Assembly (NCBI GenBank): GCA_041675505.1
Contig: JBAYTR010000001.1
Location: 281,117-345,116, forward strand
DNA: 64,000 bases
Source of the DNA: JAGPCK01 sp041675505
GTDB lineage: Bacteria > Bacteroidota > Bacteroidia > UKL13-3
Direction of reading: 5' to 3'
The notes beneath the pieces were generated by a model. That model worked only from the letters and a program-made list of their open reading frames with translations, did no database searches and was not told the DNA's origin. This document shows, piece after piece, positions 51,527 to 60,168 of the stretch (positions are counted from its first letter, which is position 1; every line of letters begins with the position of its first letter). Position numbers and translations under genes: made by a program.

Positions 51527-52183
51527 ATGAAAGCATTATTCAGCATATTTTTTTTATCCATTCTCTCCCTTGCTGTATTTGCACATGGCAAGGAAAAACA
51601 TGAAAAGAAAAATCAGGACTCTGTTACTTCAGCTCCAGAAAAAGCGCATCAACATGAAGCCTCGCTTGAAAAAGAAAACCCTGATACTTCTTATCATCAC
51701 ACAACTAAAACAAGGGCTTCATTCAGTGATTTCCCCTCCCTACATCCATTGGTAGTTCACTTTCCCATCGTGCTACTTTTAGTTGCTTTTATTCTACAGG
51801 CGGTATCATTGCTTTTTTTTCGCGAACAGTTGAGTTGGGTTGTGCTGATGACACTTGCCTTTGGCTTTTTAGGCGCTACCTTTGCTGGTAAATATGTTCA
51901 TCCACATGCCACCGATGCCATTTCCGATCATGCAGCCCTTGTTTTAGTGGAACACGAGTATTATGCTTCGCTCACCATTTGGTTAAGCGGAGCAGCCCTC
52001 TTATTTAAAATCATTTCCCACTTTTTTCTGAAACGAAAGCTATGGACTGAAATTCTTGTTGCGTTTATTCTTTTGGGCGCATCAGCATGTGTTAGTACTG
52101 CAGGACATCATGGAGCGCAATTAGTCCATATTGAAGGTATTGGCATTCAGGGCAATTTTTTGGAAACAGATCATAAGCATTAA
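51527..52183 (+). CDS. DUF2231 membrane protein with His-rich periplasmic segment
   Basis: The 218-residue protein has a signal-like first helix, then a long His/Lys/Glu-rich section (HGKEKHEKKNQD near 20-31 and KAHQHEASLEKE near 39-50). A DUF2231 domain follows with four membrane helices (about 77-95, 100-118, 142-160, 170-190), starting at LHPLVVHFPIVLLLVAFIL. It is probably a haem- or copper-interacting membrane protein; DUF2231 members occur in copper and cytochrome loci. It ends GNFLETDHKH. Tight spacing on both sides places it in the operon. Confidence 0.85.
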   Translation: MKALFSIFFLSILSLAVFAHGKEKHEKKNQDSVTSAPEKAHQHEASLEKENPDTSYHHTTKTRASFSDFPSLHPLVVHFPIVLLLVAFILQAVSLLFFREQLSWVVLMTLAFGFLGATFAGKYVHPHATDAISDHAALVLVEHEYYASLTIWLSGAALLFKIISHFFLKRKLWTEILVAFILLGASACVSTAGHHGAQLVHIEGIGIQGNFLETDHKH

Positions 52184-52185
52184 AC

Positions 52186-53025
52186 ATGAAACCTAAAACA
52201 CCAATCATCATTTCGGTTTATGTTTCGATAACGTTTTTTCTACTCAGCAGCACAACTTCAACACAATCTTCCTGTGACAGTCCCGTAGTTGGCGGACACA
52301 CAGGCGCACCAGGCGAAACCGGCTGCAATGGCTGCCATGCAGGAACAGCCAATTCCGGCAATGCCATTATTGATTTTGATATGGGAACTGCAACTTACGT
52401 CCCCGGACAAACCTATACCGGCTTTGTCCGCATTCAGCAAGGCGGTTTAGATAAATTTGGCTTCTCCTGCCTTGCGCTTAAAAACTCTGACCACACCACT
52501 ACCGGTTCTTTTGGTTTGGTAGAAACAGTAAGAACACGAATCTATGCCGATGGAAACAGAAACTATATGAGCCATACTCCTTGCGGAGCCGATAGTTTAG
52601 ATGCAAACAGTTGGAACTTCACATGGACAGCTCCCAACACAAATGAAGATACCATCACCCTTTACATAGGTGCATTAGCAGCTAATCATAATCACGCCAC
52701 ATCGGGCGATTACGGTTACACGCGCACATTCGTCTTAATGCCACAGCTTACAAACAGCATCAGCCATGTAAGGAGCAATGCTTTGCAGGTTTACCCCAAC
52801 CCCGTTGCCGATAAAATTTTTATTAACGGCATCGCTTCCGAAAAAGTAAAGACAATTTCCGTAACAGATATTTCAGGCAAGGCAGTTATAGAAAATTTGA
52901 GAACCGAAGGCGCAAATCCTATCACTATAAGTCTTGATAAGCATCCGGCTTTATCCTCTGGGGTTTACTTTTTGAATGTATCAACAACAGAAAATGTTTA
53001 CACACAAAAAATTATCAAAGAATAA
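52186..53025 (+). CDS. Choice-of-anchor V surface protein with CxxCH and T9SS tail
   Basis: The 279-residue protein has a signal peptide (ending TSTQ) and a Reeler-like 'choice-of-anchor V' beta-sandwich: GGHTGAPGETGCNGCHAG near 36-53, where CNGCH is a c-type haem motif, followed by GQTYTGFVRI near 75. The end starts at VYPNPVAD and closes KIIKE, a sorting domain. Proteins of this group are described in Bacteroidota as exported haem-binding surface proteins. The stop overlaps the next ATG (TAATG), coupling it to a nuclease-like gene that has no obvious copper role. Confidence 0.88.
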   Translation: MKPKTPIIISVYVSITFFLLSSTTSTQSSCDSPVVGGHTGAPGETGCNGCHAGTANSGNAIIDFDMGTATYVPGQTYTGFVRIQQGGLDKFGFSCLALKNSDHTTTGSFGLVETVRTRIYADGNRNYMSHTPCGADSLDANSWNFTWTAPNTNEDTITLYIGALAANHNHATSGDYGYTRTFVLMPQLTNSISHVRSNALQVYPNPVADKIFINGIASEKVKTISVTDISGKAVIENLRTEGANPITISLDKHPALSSGVYFLNVSTTENVYTQKIIKE

Positions 53026-54272
53026 TGCAAGCCAACCTCTCCCATATTATTGCTCAATACAAAACCGACACACAATCGGTTTACAACACATGGTTTGTCA
53101 ATAATGACCAACGCCTTAAAGCGTTTAGAACCATTCGTAGGGGTGTATTGCAGATAATTGAGGATATTAAGCGGCAAACCTTTCCGAACGATTTTAAAGG
53201 AAGTTCATTGGAGTTTGTATTGAACTGTATTGCCGAACAAAAGCAGGTATTTGTAGGCGTTGCACATCCGTTTTATTGGAAGCCAAAACTACGCATCCCC
53301 GATATTTATGAAAACCAAAACAACAAAAAAGCATTCGGTCAGTTTTTAGAAAACTGTGCAAATGCAAAAACTGAAGAGCACCTGTTAAAGGAAATCATAA
53401 AATTAGATGCACTTCAGATTAAAGGCTTAGGTCCTGCCGTTGCCAGCATATTGTATTACCTGCACCCAACTCTTTTCCCGCCTTTTAATACGGCTATTCT
53501 CAATGGCTTCAACACGCTGTTTAACGATAAGAAAAAATTAGGCAGTTGGAGCGAATATCTCAAAGTAAGAGAAGTATTGATTGAAACCAACAATAAATAC
53601 AAGACAGAAATTTCTAATGACCTCGGAGCCATTGCAGGTCTTTGCTTTGAAGTAGGAACACAAAAGATGCTTATCGGCAGCGATGAATATTTGAGCGAAA
53701 CCGAAAGAAAAAAGTTAGAAAAGAATATTGAAAAAAGGCAGCAGGAAATTCAAAATGAAAAGGAAGAAGAAAATCTGCACGCTGAAATGCAATACCACCT
53801 GCTTAAAATAGGCACATCGCTGGGCTTTGATGTTATTACCGCCATTAACGACAAATCAAAAAACTATTGCGGTAACAATTTCTCATTCCTTTGCCTGCCA
53901 CAATTTCCTGACCTGAATACTGAGGAAGAAACCGCTGCCACCATCAAACTGATTGATGTGCTTTGGTTTCAAAAAGGAACCAATAACATTATCGGTGCTT
54001 TTGAAGTGGAAAGAAGCACCAGTATTTATTCCGGCATTCTTCGCTTGTCAGATTTGTATTTCAGCATTGCCGATGGCGATGAAGTATTCTACATTATAAT
54101 ACCCGACAGCCGCGAAAAAGATGTGGTGGCACAACTATGCCGCCCGGTTATTAAAAATTCAAAAATCAATATCAAATACATTCTGTTCTCTGAACTGCGA
54201 ACCAACTGCGATGCTATTTGCCGTTTCGGTTCCGACCATTCAATTATGGACAAAATCTCCAAATCTGTTTAA
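53025..54272 (+). CDS. Restriction-endonuclease-like protein with HhH-type N-terminal domain
   Basis: The 415-residue cytoplasmic protein has a helical N-terminal half with a helix-hairpin-helix-like turn (IKGLGPAVASILYYL near 130-144). A charged coiled coil follows (LSETERKKLEKNIEKRQQEI near 217-236), then a C-terminal domain with the PD-(D/E)xK-type core: KLIDVLWFQKGTNNIIGAFEVE near 305-326 (D...ExE). No signal peptide. It looks like a type II restriction enzyme or DNA-repair nuclease, yet it stands in a secreted-copper-protein operon and no methyltransferase is adjacent. Its ATG overlaps the upstream stop. Confidence 0.75.
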   Translation: MQANLSHIIAQYKTDTQSVYNTWFVNNDQRLKAFRTIRRGVLQIIEDIKRQTFPNDFKGSSLEFVLNCIAEQKQVFVGVAHPFYWKPKLRIPDIYENQNNKKAFGQFLENCANAKTEEHLLKEIIKLDALQIKGLGPAVASILYYLHPTLFPPFNTAILNGFNTLFNDKKKLGSWSEYLKVREVLIETNNKYKTEISNDLGAIAGLCFEVGTQKMLIGSDEYLSETERKKLEKNIEKRQQEIQNEKEEENLHAEMQYHLLKIGTSLGFDVITAINDKSKNYCGNNFSFLCLPQFPDLNTEEETAATIKLIDVLWFQKGTNNIIGAFEVERSTSIYSGILRLSDLYFSIADGDEVFYIIIPDSREKDVVAQLCRPVIKNSKINIKYILFSELRTNCDAICRFGSDHSIMDKISKSV

Positions 54273-54284
54273 ATCAAAATAACA

Positions 54285-54362
54285 ATGAAACTAATCCTAT
54301 GGCTCTTTCAAAAATTCAAATGGTTACTCAAAAAGCAATTTCAAAAAAAAAATTGTCAATAA
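54285..54362 (+). CDS. Possible 25-residue amphipathic peptide
   Basis: A short frame of 25 codons begins 12 bases after the nuclease-like gene: MKLILWLFQKFKWLLKKQF, then six more residues. It has one hydrophobic and one Lys-rich face, the shape of a membrane-active or type I toxin-like peptide. There is no ribosome-binding site, but the phylum seldom needs one. It could equally be chance; no homology can be claimed. Confidence 0.35.
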   Translation: MKLILWLFQKFKWLLKKQFQKKNCQ

Positions 54363-54395
54363 CTTCATTCTTAAACAATCTAAATCAAAAACAAA

Positions 54396-54869
54396 ATGAA
54401 AAAACAAATAGTAGTAGCAATCGCAGTGGCTTTGTTCACTGCCATTTCGTTTGGTGCAAACGCACAACACGACCACAAAGCAGGTGAAACCCACCAACAT
54501 GGCGCACCGCATGGCGGTCAGGTGGTTTCGTCAGGCAAATATCATGTTGAACTGGTTCGCTCCAAAGATAAAACCGGTGAGGTATTCACCATTTACCTGT
54601 TGGATGAAGTTGAAAAAGTTATTGCCAACAAAGGCAAAACTGGTGTGCTGCTCATACAAACTGCCGATGCCAACTCATCGCAGGAAGCACTTACTCCAGT
54701 AGGTGATGACAAATTCACTTTCACTTACAAAGGCAAAGGCGCAATCATCAATGCCATAGTAAGCATCAAATGGGGCGATGAAAACGCTACCGCAAAATTC
54801 CAGTGGAATGCTCCACTAAAACAGGCAAAACCCGAAGAGCATAACCACAACAATGGACATCAACATTAA
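54396..54869 (+). CDS. His-rich periplasmic protein (copper-binding candidate)
   Basis: The 157-residue protein has a signal peptide (ending ANAQ) followed at once by HDHKAGETHQHGAPHGG near 24-40. A small beta-sandwich follows (about 45-140; GKYHVELVRSKDKTGEVFTI) and an EEHNHNNGHQH end. The histidine patches at both ends point to Cu2+ or Zn2+ binding. It lacks a T9SS tail, so it should stay in the periplasm. It resembles short proteins that accompany Cus-type pumps in Bacteroidota, but the family name is not certain. Confidence 0.82.
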   Translation: MKKQIVVAIAVALFTAISFGANAQHDHKAGETHQHGAPHGGQVVSSGKYHVELVRSKDKTGEVFTIYLLDEVEKVIANKGKTGVLLIQTADANSSQEALTPVGDDKFTFTYKGKGAIINAIVSIKWGDENATAKFQWNAPLKQAKPEEHNHNNGHQH

Positions 54870-54901
54870 TTTTTCAAATCTATTATTCATAAACAGTCAA
54901 A

Positions 54902-55783
54902 ATGAAAAAGATAACAATTTTAGCAATCGCTTTGATGTTCGTAGTTACGATTTCCAAAGCACAATCAATTCCAAACGGAAATTTTGAAAACTGGTCTAAT
55001 CCCAATGGCTACAATGTGCCCGATGGGTGGGAAACCCTTAACGATATGACCAGCACAGCCAGCATTTATACAGCAACACGTGGCGGCATCTCAAGTGATT
55101 ATTTCTTGAAACTGACTTCGCAAACTGTGTCAGGTTTGGGTGTGATGCCGGGAATGGCCGTAAGCGGCAAGATGAACATGAACAGTCTTACAGCAGTCTC
55201 AGGCTTTCCTTTCAAATTTAGGCCTACAGGGCTCACAGGTAATTGGCAGTATATGGGGAATTCTTCTCAGGATATAGGTTTTATTAGGGTCTACCTTACC
55301 AATTGGGATAGTGGGACAGGCAAAAGGGACACAGTGGCCTACATGACTCGGAATTTAAGTGGGATGGTTATGTCTTGGACAAGTTTCAATTTGCCGTTGA
55401 TATATAAAAGCACGAATATGCCAGATAGCTGTATAATACTTCTAAGTGCAAGCGGACCAAACCCAGAAGCTGGTAGCTACTTGTATGTCAACAATCTTTA
55501 CTTTGCAGGAACAACAACTGGGGGAACAAACATTGAGAGCACAGGTACATTCAAAGTTTTTCCAAATCCCTCTAATCAAGATATTCAGATTGATTTATCA
55601 GGATTAAAAGCTACCGCACAACACTTTGAAATTACCGATCTCATCGGTAAAGTGATTGCAACAAAGCAGACGGATGGTTCATTGCTGCAAACCCTTTCTA
55701 TAGGAGAATTGCCTGCCGGAAACTACCTTCTAAGAATTTCCACAGCGAAAGGGATTGTAACTCAAAAAATTTCAAAACAATGA
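54902..55783 (+). CDS. Secreted jelly-roll-like protein with T9SS tail
   Basis: The 293-residue protein has a signal peptide (ending SKAQ, almost the same as in the redoxin at 45833). A beta-sandwich begins IPNGNFENWSNPNGYNVPDG near 22-41, as in T9SS-associated PCMD/carbohydrate-binding-like domains. The sorting domain starts at VFPNPSNQ near 218 and ends QKISKQ. No catalytic motif is visible. The stop overlaps the decayed frame that follows (ATGA). It may be an adhesin or scaffold for the surface copper proteins. Confidence 0.82.
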   Translation: MKKITILAIALMFVVTISKAQSIPNGNFENWSNPNGYNVPDGWETLNDMTSTASIYTATRGGISSDYFLKLTSQTVSGLGVMPGMAVSGKMNMNSLTAVSGFPFKFRPTGLTGNWQYMGNSSQDIGFIRVYLTNWDSGTGKRDTVAYMTRNLSGMVMSWTSFNLPLIYKSTNMPDSCIILLSASGPNPEAGSYLYVNNLYFAGTTTGGTNIESTGTFKVFPNPSNQDIQIDLSGLKATAQHFEITDLIGKVIATKQTDGSLLQTLSIGELPAGNYLLRISTAKGIVTQKISKQ

Positions 55784-56013
55784 AAACTTCAATTTTAGCA
55801 TCGGCACATTGGCAAACGCCTATCACCATCCCCAATGCACTTTCAGATCGGCACTACATCAGCTATCCAAAAAGACAACGTTCAGCTTTTCCCAAACAAC
55901 TTACGCATCCTTTGAGGGGGCATTCTTTGATTTTAAACAACTGTACACGAAAAGATAGCCATGGCTCATGTAATGGTGATATCTATCAACAAAGGCTAAT
56001 TAAAAATAACTAA
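55780..56013 (+). pseudogene. Broken T9SS-tailed gene (remnant)
   Basis: The 77-codon frame makes no sensible protein, but pieces of a type A sorting domain can be read in it: DNVQLFPNNLRIL in a neighbouring frame (near 55876-55917) and the end NGDIYQQRLIKNN-stop in the frame itself. Frameshifts or deletions separate them. It overlaps the previous stop, so it may still be transcribed. Confidence 0.6.
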
Positions 56014-58140
56014 ATGAATATGAAAACAGTTAAAAGAATTCCCATTCTGCTTCTATTATTAATTAGCAACCTAATTTCAGCGCAAATTAACAAATGTGGT
56101 ACAATAGAATATACGCAATACAGGCTAAGCACGGACCCTAAATATGCAGCTTCATTAATGTCTGCTGAGGAACAATTGAACAATTACATAAATACAAAAA
56201 AATCTTCAAGGACCAAAACTTCAAGTGTCTCCAGTTTAAAAATCCCAGTTGTTGTACATGTATTATACAAAACGGGGCAGCAAAATATTAGCGATGTCCA
56301 AATAAAATCTCAGCTAAAGGTAATGAATGAAGACTTTAGAAGATTAAATCCTGACACAGCAAATACCCCCCAAGTTTGGAGGAATATTGCAGCGGATTCA
56401 CATATTGAGTTTTGCTTAGCAACAAAAGATCCGAATGGTAATCCTACAAATGGCATCATTAGACGTCCTACAAAAATTAACTCTTTCACAACAGATGATA
56501 AGGTGAAGTTTACGAATCAAGGTGGGGATGATGCATGGGATACTAAAAGGTATCTAAACATTTGGGTATGTAATCTTACAGGTGGTTTGCTTGGTTATGG
56601 TGAATTCCCTACAAGCTCATATAGTAACACCTATGGTTTTGTTGTTGCCTATTATGCATTTGGAACAGAGGGAAATGTTAATGCAAACACAAAAAGGGGA
56701 AGAACAACAATACATGAGATTAGCCATTGCTTTAACCTAAGACATATTTGGGCAGATGATGGTGGTGGATGCAGTATTGATGACGGTGTAGATGATACTC
56801 CCAAACAGGCCGGCCCATCGAATGGATGTCCAAAATTTCCACATAAAGATGCATGCCAAATAGACTCTCCCGGAGTGATGTTTATGAACTACATGGATTA
56901 TAGTAATGATGTATGTATGAATATGTTTACTGAGGGACAAGTGCTTAGAATGAGAAGTGCTATTGAACTGTTTTATCCGACTTTGAACAACCCTTCTTTG
57001 TGCGATACTTTGAACTTATTCAGCTTGAATTCGATGCTAAAGACTTTATACAATCCAGTTGGTGAGATTTGTAGTGACTCAATAATTCCCCAAGTTGTGG
57101 TAAGTAATATTGGAATTGACACAGTAAAGGAGTTGAAAATAAGGATGCGTCTAGATAATAGTGATTGGGAAGAATACAATTGGATAGGTAAGATTACAAC
57201 ATTAAATGATGAAATAATAGGCTTACCTCCTATCATGAACATCACAAATGGGAATCATAATATCTTGTTCATCATTACACAAGTTAATGGTCTTAATATT
57301 CTACCTAAGAATAAAGACTCCCTAGCAAGCACATTCATTGCAAAACTTGATAGAGAGAAACTACCATACATAGAAAACTTTGAATCCGTACCTTTTCCAG
57401 ACAGTAGTAAAATTAAAATTTTAAATGCAGGGGGAGTAGGTTGGCAGAAAACGACCAAAAGTTCAATTGAAGGACAAGGAAGCATTTACATTGATAACAA
57501 ACTAAATAATCATGAAGGTGATATTGATGCTTTTGTATTACCAAACATTGATTTATCGACATTTACAGGCACTCCTTATTTAAAATTTAAATGGGCTTAC
57601 GCGAGAAAGGATAATTCTGCTTCCGATGCCTTACAAGTTTTACTCTCCATAGATTGCGGTTATAGCTTTACCATCATATCTAACAGAACTGGAGGCAGTT
57701 TAGTGACTGGAGTAAATCAAACAGGTGACTTTGTTCCAACAACTACCGAATGGAAGGAAGCTGTTATCAGTTTAAATGCTTATAAGAACAATAATAGTAT
57801 TGTATTGGCCTTTCAAAATGTTGCAGGAGGGAACGGTAATAATTTGTTTATAGATAATATAAATATTGGAGACCGATTTAAAACAGGCGTAAATGATCGT
57901 TTACAAGAAAAGAACACAACAATACTATATCCTAATCCCGTACTAAATGTACTTAATATAGAAAACCCTTTTACAGAGCCTACTTACTACGAGATAATCA
58001 ATTCATCGGGAAAAGCATTAATGCGAGGAACATTACGCCAAAATCAAACACGAATAGAAGTAGAAGCTCTAACTAAAGGTCTTTATATTGTAATATTTAA
58101 AAACTCGAACCAATTATACCAAAAATTCATTAAACAATGA
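56014..58140 (+). CDS. Secreted M43 metalloprotease with T9SS tail, copper-operon copy
   Basis: The 708-residue paralogue of the protease at 742-2616 has a signal peptide (ending LISAQ). The M43 zinc site HEISHCFNLRH is near 236-246 and the Met-turn NYMDYSND near 290. A CARDB-like domain (about 345-430) and a jelly-roll-like domain (about 455-620) follow. The sorting tail starts at LYPNPVLN and ends QKFIKQ. The N-terminal proregion pattern PVVVHVLYKTGQQNIS matches the copy at the left end of the window. Its ATGA overlap with the second multicopper oxidase suggests co-production; it might process surface copper proteins. Confidence 0.92.
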   Translation: MNMKTVKRIPILLLLLISNLISAQINKCGTIEYTQYRLSTDPKYAASLMSAEEQLNNYINTKKSSRTKTSSVSSLKIPVVVHVLYKTGQQNISDVQIKSQLKVMNEDFRRLNPDTANTPQVWRNIAADSHIEFCLATKDPNGNPTNGIIRRPTKINSFTTDDKVKFTNQGGDDAWDTKRYLNIWVCNLTGGLLGYGEFPTSSYSNTYGFVVAYYAFGTEGNVNANTKRGRTTIHEISHCFNLRHIWADDGGGCSIDDGVDDTPKQAGPSNGCPKFPHKDACQIDSPGVMFMNYMDYSNDVCMNMFTEGQVLRMRSAIELFYPTLNNPSLCDTLNLFSLNSMLKTLYNPVGEICSDSIIPQVVVSNIGIDTVKELKIRMRLDNSDWEEYNWIGKITTLNDEIIGLPPIMNITNGNHNILFIITQVNGLNILPKNKDSLASTFIAKLDREKLPYIENFESVPFPDSSKIKILNAGGVGWQKTTKSSIEGQGSIYIDNKLNNHEGDIDAFVLPNIDLSTFTGTPYLKFKWAYARKDNSASDALQVLLSIDCGYSFTIISNRTGGSLVTGVNQTGDFVPTTTEWKEAVISLNAYKNNNSIVLAFQNVAGGNGNNLFIDNINIGDRFKTGVNDRLQEKNTTILYPNPVLNVLNIENPFTEPTYYEIINSSGKALMRGTLRQNQTRIEVEALTKGLYIVIFKNSNQLYQKFIKQ

Positions 58141-59846
58141 AAGCAATAATCGCAAGCATCGCATTGTGTTGTGCATTGGCAATAAGTGCCAGTGCACAAA
58201 CACCAATTCCTATTCCCGATACACTTAGCGGAAATAACATAACGCTTACCATGCACCGCGACAGCGTTCAGTTTTTCCCCGGGCAAATTACTCAAACACT
58301 TTCTTTTAATCAGTATTCCATCTTAGGTCCGACGCTGATACTGAACAACGGGCAGAACAAAAACATCACCGTCAACAATCAGATTGGTGATACAACAAAT
58401 GTGCATTGGCACGGCTTGCATGTTTCACCTTCCAACGATGGAGGTCCGCACACTATGATTATGGACGGGATGAATTGGAACCCGCAGTTTACTGTTTTGG
58501 ATAAGGCATCCACCTATTGGTATCATCCGCATTTTCATGGTAAAACGGCTGAGCACGCCATTAAAGGAGCAGCAGGTATGATTATAGTGCGCGACAATGA
58601 TGAAGCGCAATTAAACCTGCCGAGAACTTACAGTGTGGATGATTTCCCGATTATAGTTCAATCGGCACAACTTGATAGTAACAATCAATTCATGCCATTC
58701 GGAATGCAGGATAGCACCGTATTTGTAAACGGTATTCGAGCTAATTATGGTTATTCAGCGTATTTAGATGTTCCGGCTCAGGTGGTGCGCCTTCGTTTGT
58801 TAAATGCTGCCGGAGAGCGCACATTTAATTTTGGATTTACAGGTAATATGCCTTTCAAAATTATTGGCAGTGATGGTGGTTTGCTTAATGCACCTGTCAA
58901 TGCAACACGAGTAAGGGTTTCACCCGGTGAACGCTATGAAGTTTTAATTGACCTCACTGGCATGAACGGACAAAGCGTTTACCTGATGAGTTACGGTTCC
59001 GAACTTCCGTCAGGAATACAGGGTGGACCCACCATGCCAATGCCGCCCGGAAGTCCGCCAATGGATAGCCCTTTAAATGGTGTGGACTATAATGTTCTGC
59101 AACTCATTGTTGGAAATCAAACTATCAATCCTGTTACAACCATTCCGGCTTCATTGGTTACAGATTCACCTATACCAAGTGCCCAGTCAAACATTACGCG
59201 AACAGTGGATATGACAGCCGTTGATATGATGGCAATGGATGGTCCGTTTTATTTCAACAATCAATTGTTTGATATGGAACGGATAGATTACCACATACCT
59301 ATTAACAACACCGAAATATGGGAGTTAAGCAACAATACAATGGTAGCGCACCCATTTCATATTCACGATGTGCAGTTTTATATTTTGGACAGAGACGGCA
59401 ACATTCCCCCTGTTTACGAGCGTGGCAGAAAAGATGTAGTGTTGGTTAAACCCAACGAAACGGTTCGCTTCATCACCAAGTTTGAAACTTTTACAGATAC
59501 AGTAACTCCTTATCCTTTCCACTGCCATATACTAATGCACGAAGACGATGGCATGATGGGACAGTTCTTAGTTGTTCCGTCCGGCTTTACAGGAATTGAC
59601 GACAATTATGTTTTGACACAAAGCATCAAGGTATTTCCTAACCCCACATCTTCATTCCTGCAATTTGAATTACCTGGAAATGAATTGGTTTCATACAGGA
59701 TTACCGACATGAGCGGAAAGCTAGTTCAAAAACAGGATAATTTTTCTGGCAACACTATTCATGTTTCTCAGCTAAGTCAGGGCATTTATCATGTATGGTT
59801 CCGGGCAGGGAGTAAGTACTACTCATCAAAATTTCAAAAACAATAA
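58137..59846 (+). CDS. Multicopper oxidase with T9SS tail, copy 2
   Basis: A 569-residue oxidase, as long as copy 1 but clearly different in sequence. Copper motifs: NVHWHGLHV near 83-91, YWYHPHFHGKTAEH near 121-134, AHPFHIHDVQF near 402-412, FHCHILMHEDDGMM near 460-473. A Met-rich insertion (MPMPPGSPPM near 301-310 and DMTAVDMMAMDG near 360-371) is typical of Cu(I)-handling oxidases like CueO and is weaker in copy 1. The signal peptide ends SASAQ and the sorting tail starts at VFPNPTSS. Probably a surface Cu(I) oxidase. Confidence 0.95.
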   Translation: MKAIIASIALCCALAISASAQTPIPIPDTLSGNNITLTMHRDSVQFFPGQITQTLSFNQYSILGPTLILNNGQNKNITVNNQIGDTTNVHWHGLHVSPSNDGGPHTMIMDGMNWNPQFTVLDKASTYWYHPHFHGKTAEHAIKGAAGMIIVRDNDEAQLNLPRTYSVDDFPIIVQSAQLDSNNQFMPFGMQDSTVFVNGIRANYGYSAYLDVPAQVVRLRLLNAAGERTFNFGFTGNMPFKIIGSDGGLLNAPVNATRVRVSPGERYEVLIDLTGMNGQSVYLMSYGSELPSGIQGGPTMPMPPGSPPMDSPLNGVDYNVLQLIVGNQTINPVTTIPASLVTDSPIPSAQSNITRTVDMTAVDMMAMDGPFYFNNQLFDMERIDYHIPINNTEIWELSNNTMVAHPFHIHDVQFYILDRDGNIPPVYERGRKDVVLVKPNETVRFITKFETFTDTVTPYPFHCHILMHEDDGMMGQFLVVPSGFTGIDDNYVLTQSIKVFPNPTSSFLQFELPGNELVSYRITDMSGKLVQKQDNFSGNTIHVSQLSQGIYHVWFRAGSKYYSSKFQKQ

Positions 59847-59881
59847 TCATTCAATTTCAAACCATAAAAAACTAAATCAAA

Positions 59882-60145
59882 ATGAAAACAAAAATCACAA
59901 CAGCAACACTATTACTCACAGCAGTAATATTCTTGGCTTCCTGCGGAAGCAAAACATCCGAAAGCAAAAACGAAAACACAACAACCGAACAAACCGCCAA
60001 CGCAAAGTATCAATGCCCCATGAAATGCGAAGGAGAAAAAATGTATGACAAACCCGGCTCTTGCCCTGTGTGCAATATGGATTTGGAAAAAGTGGAAGGA
60101 AGCCATGAACATCATGAACACGACAGCACACACGCAAATCACTAA
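59882..60145 (+). CDS. Heavy-metal-binding-domain lipoprotein (HMBD)
   Basis: The 87-residue protein has a lipobox (VIFLASCGSK, Cys near 21) and one heavy-metal-binding domain: YQCPMKCEGEKMYDKPGSCP near 40-59, then CNMDLEKV, the C-P-M...G-x-C-P-x-C-x-M-x-L pattern found in CusB and related copper proteins. A His tail (HEHHEHDSTHANH) follows. Expected to hand Cu+ or Ag+ to the pump encoded next, 23 bp downstream. The domain usually forms part of the CusB adaptor; here it is free-standing, and no adaptor gene is seen in the window. Confidence 0.9.
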   Translation: MKTKITTATLLLTAVIFLASCGSKTSESKNENTTTEQTANAKYQCPMKCEGEKMYDKPGSCPVCNMDLEKVEGSHEHHEHDSTHANH

Positions 60146-60168
60146 AGCAGTTTAAACACCGCAAACTC

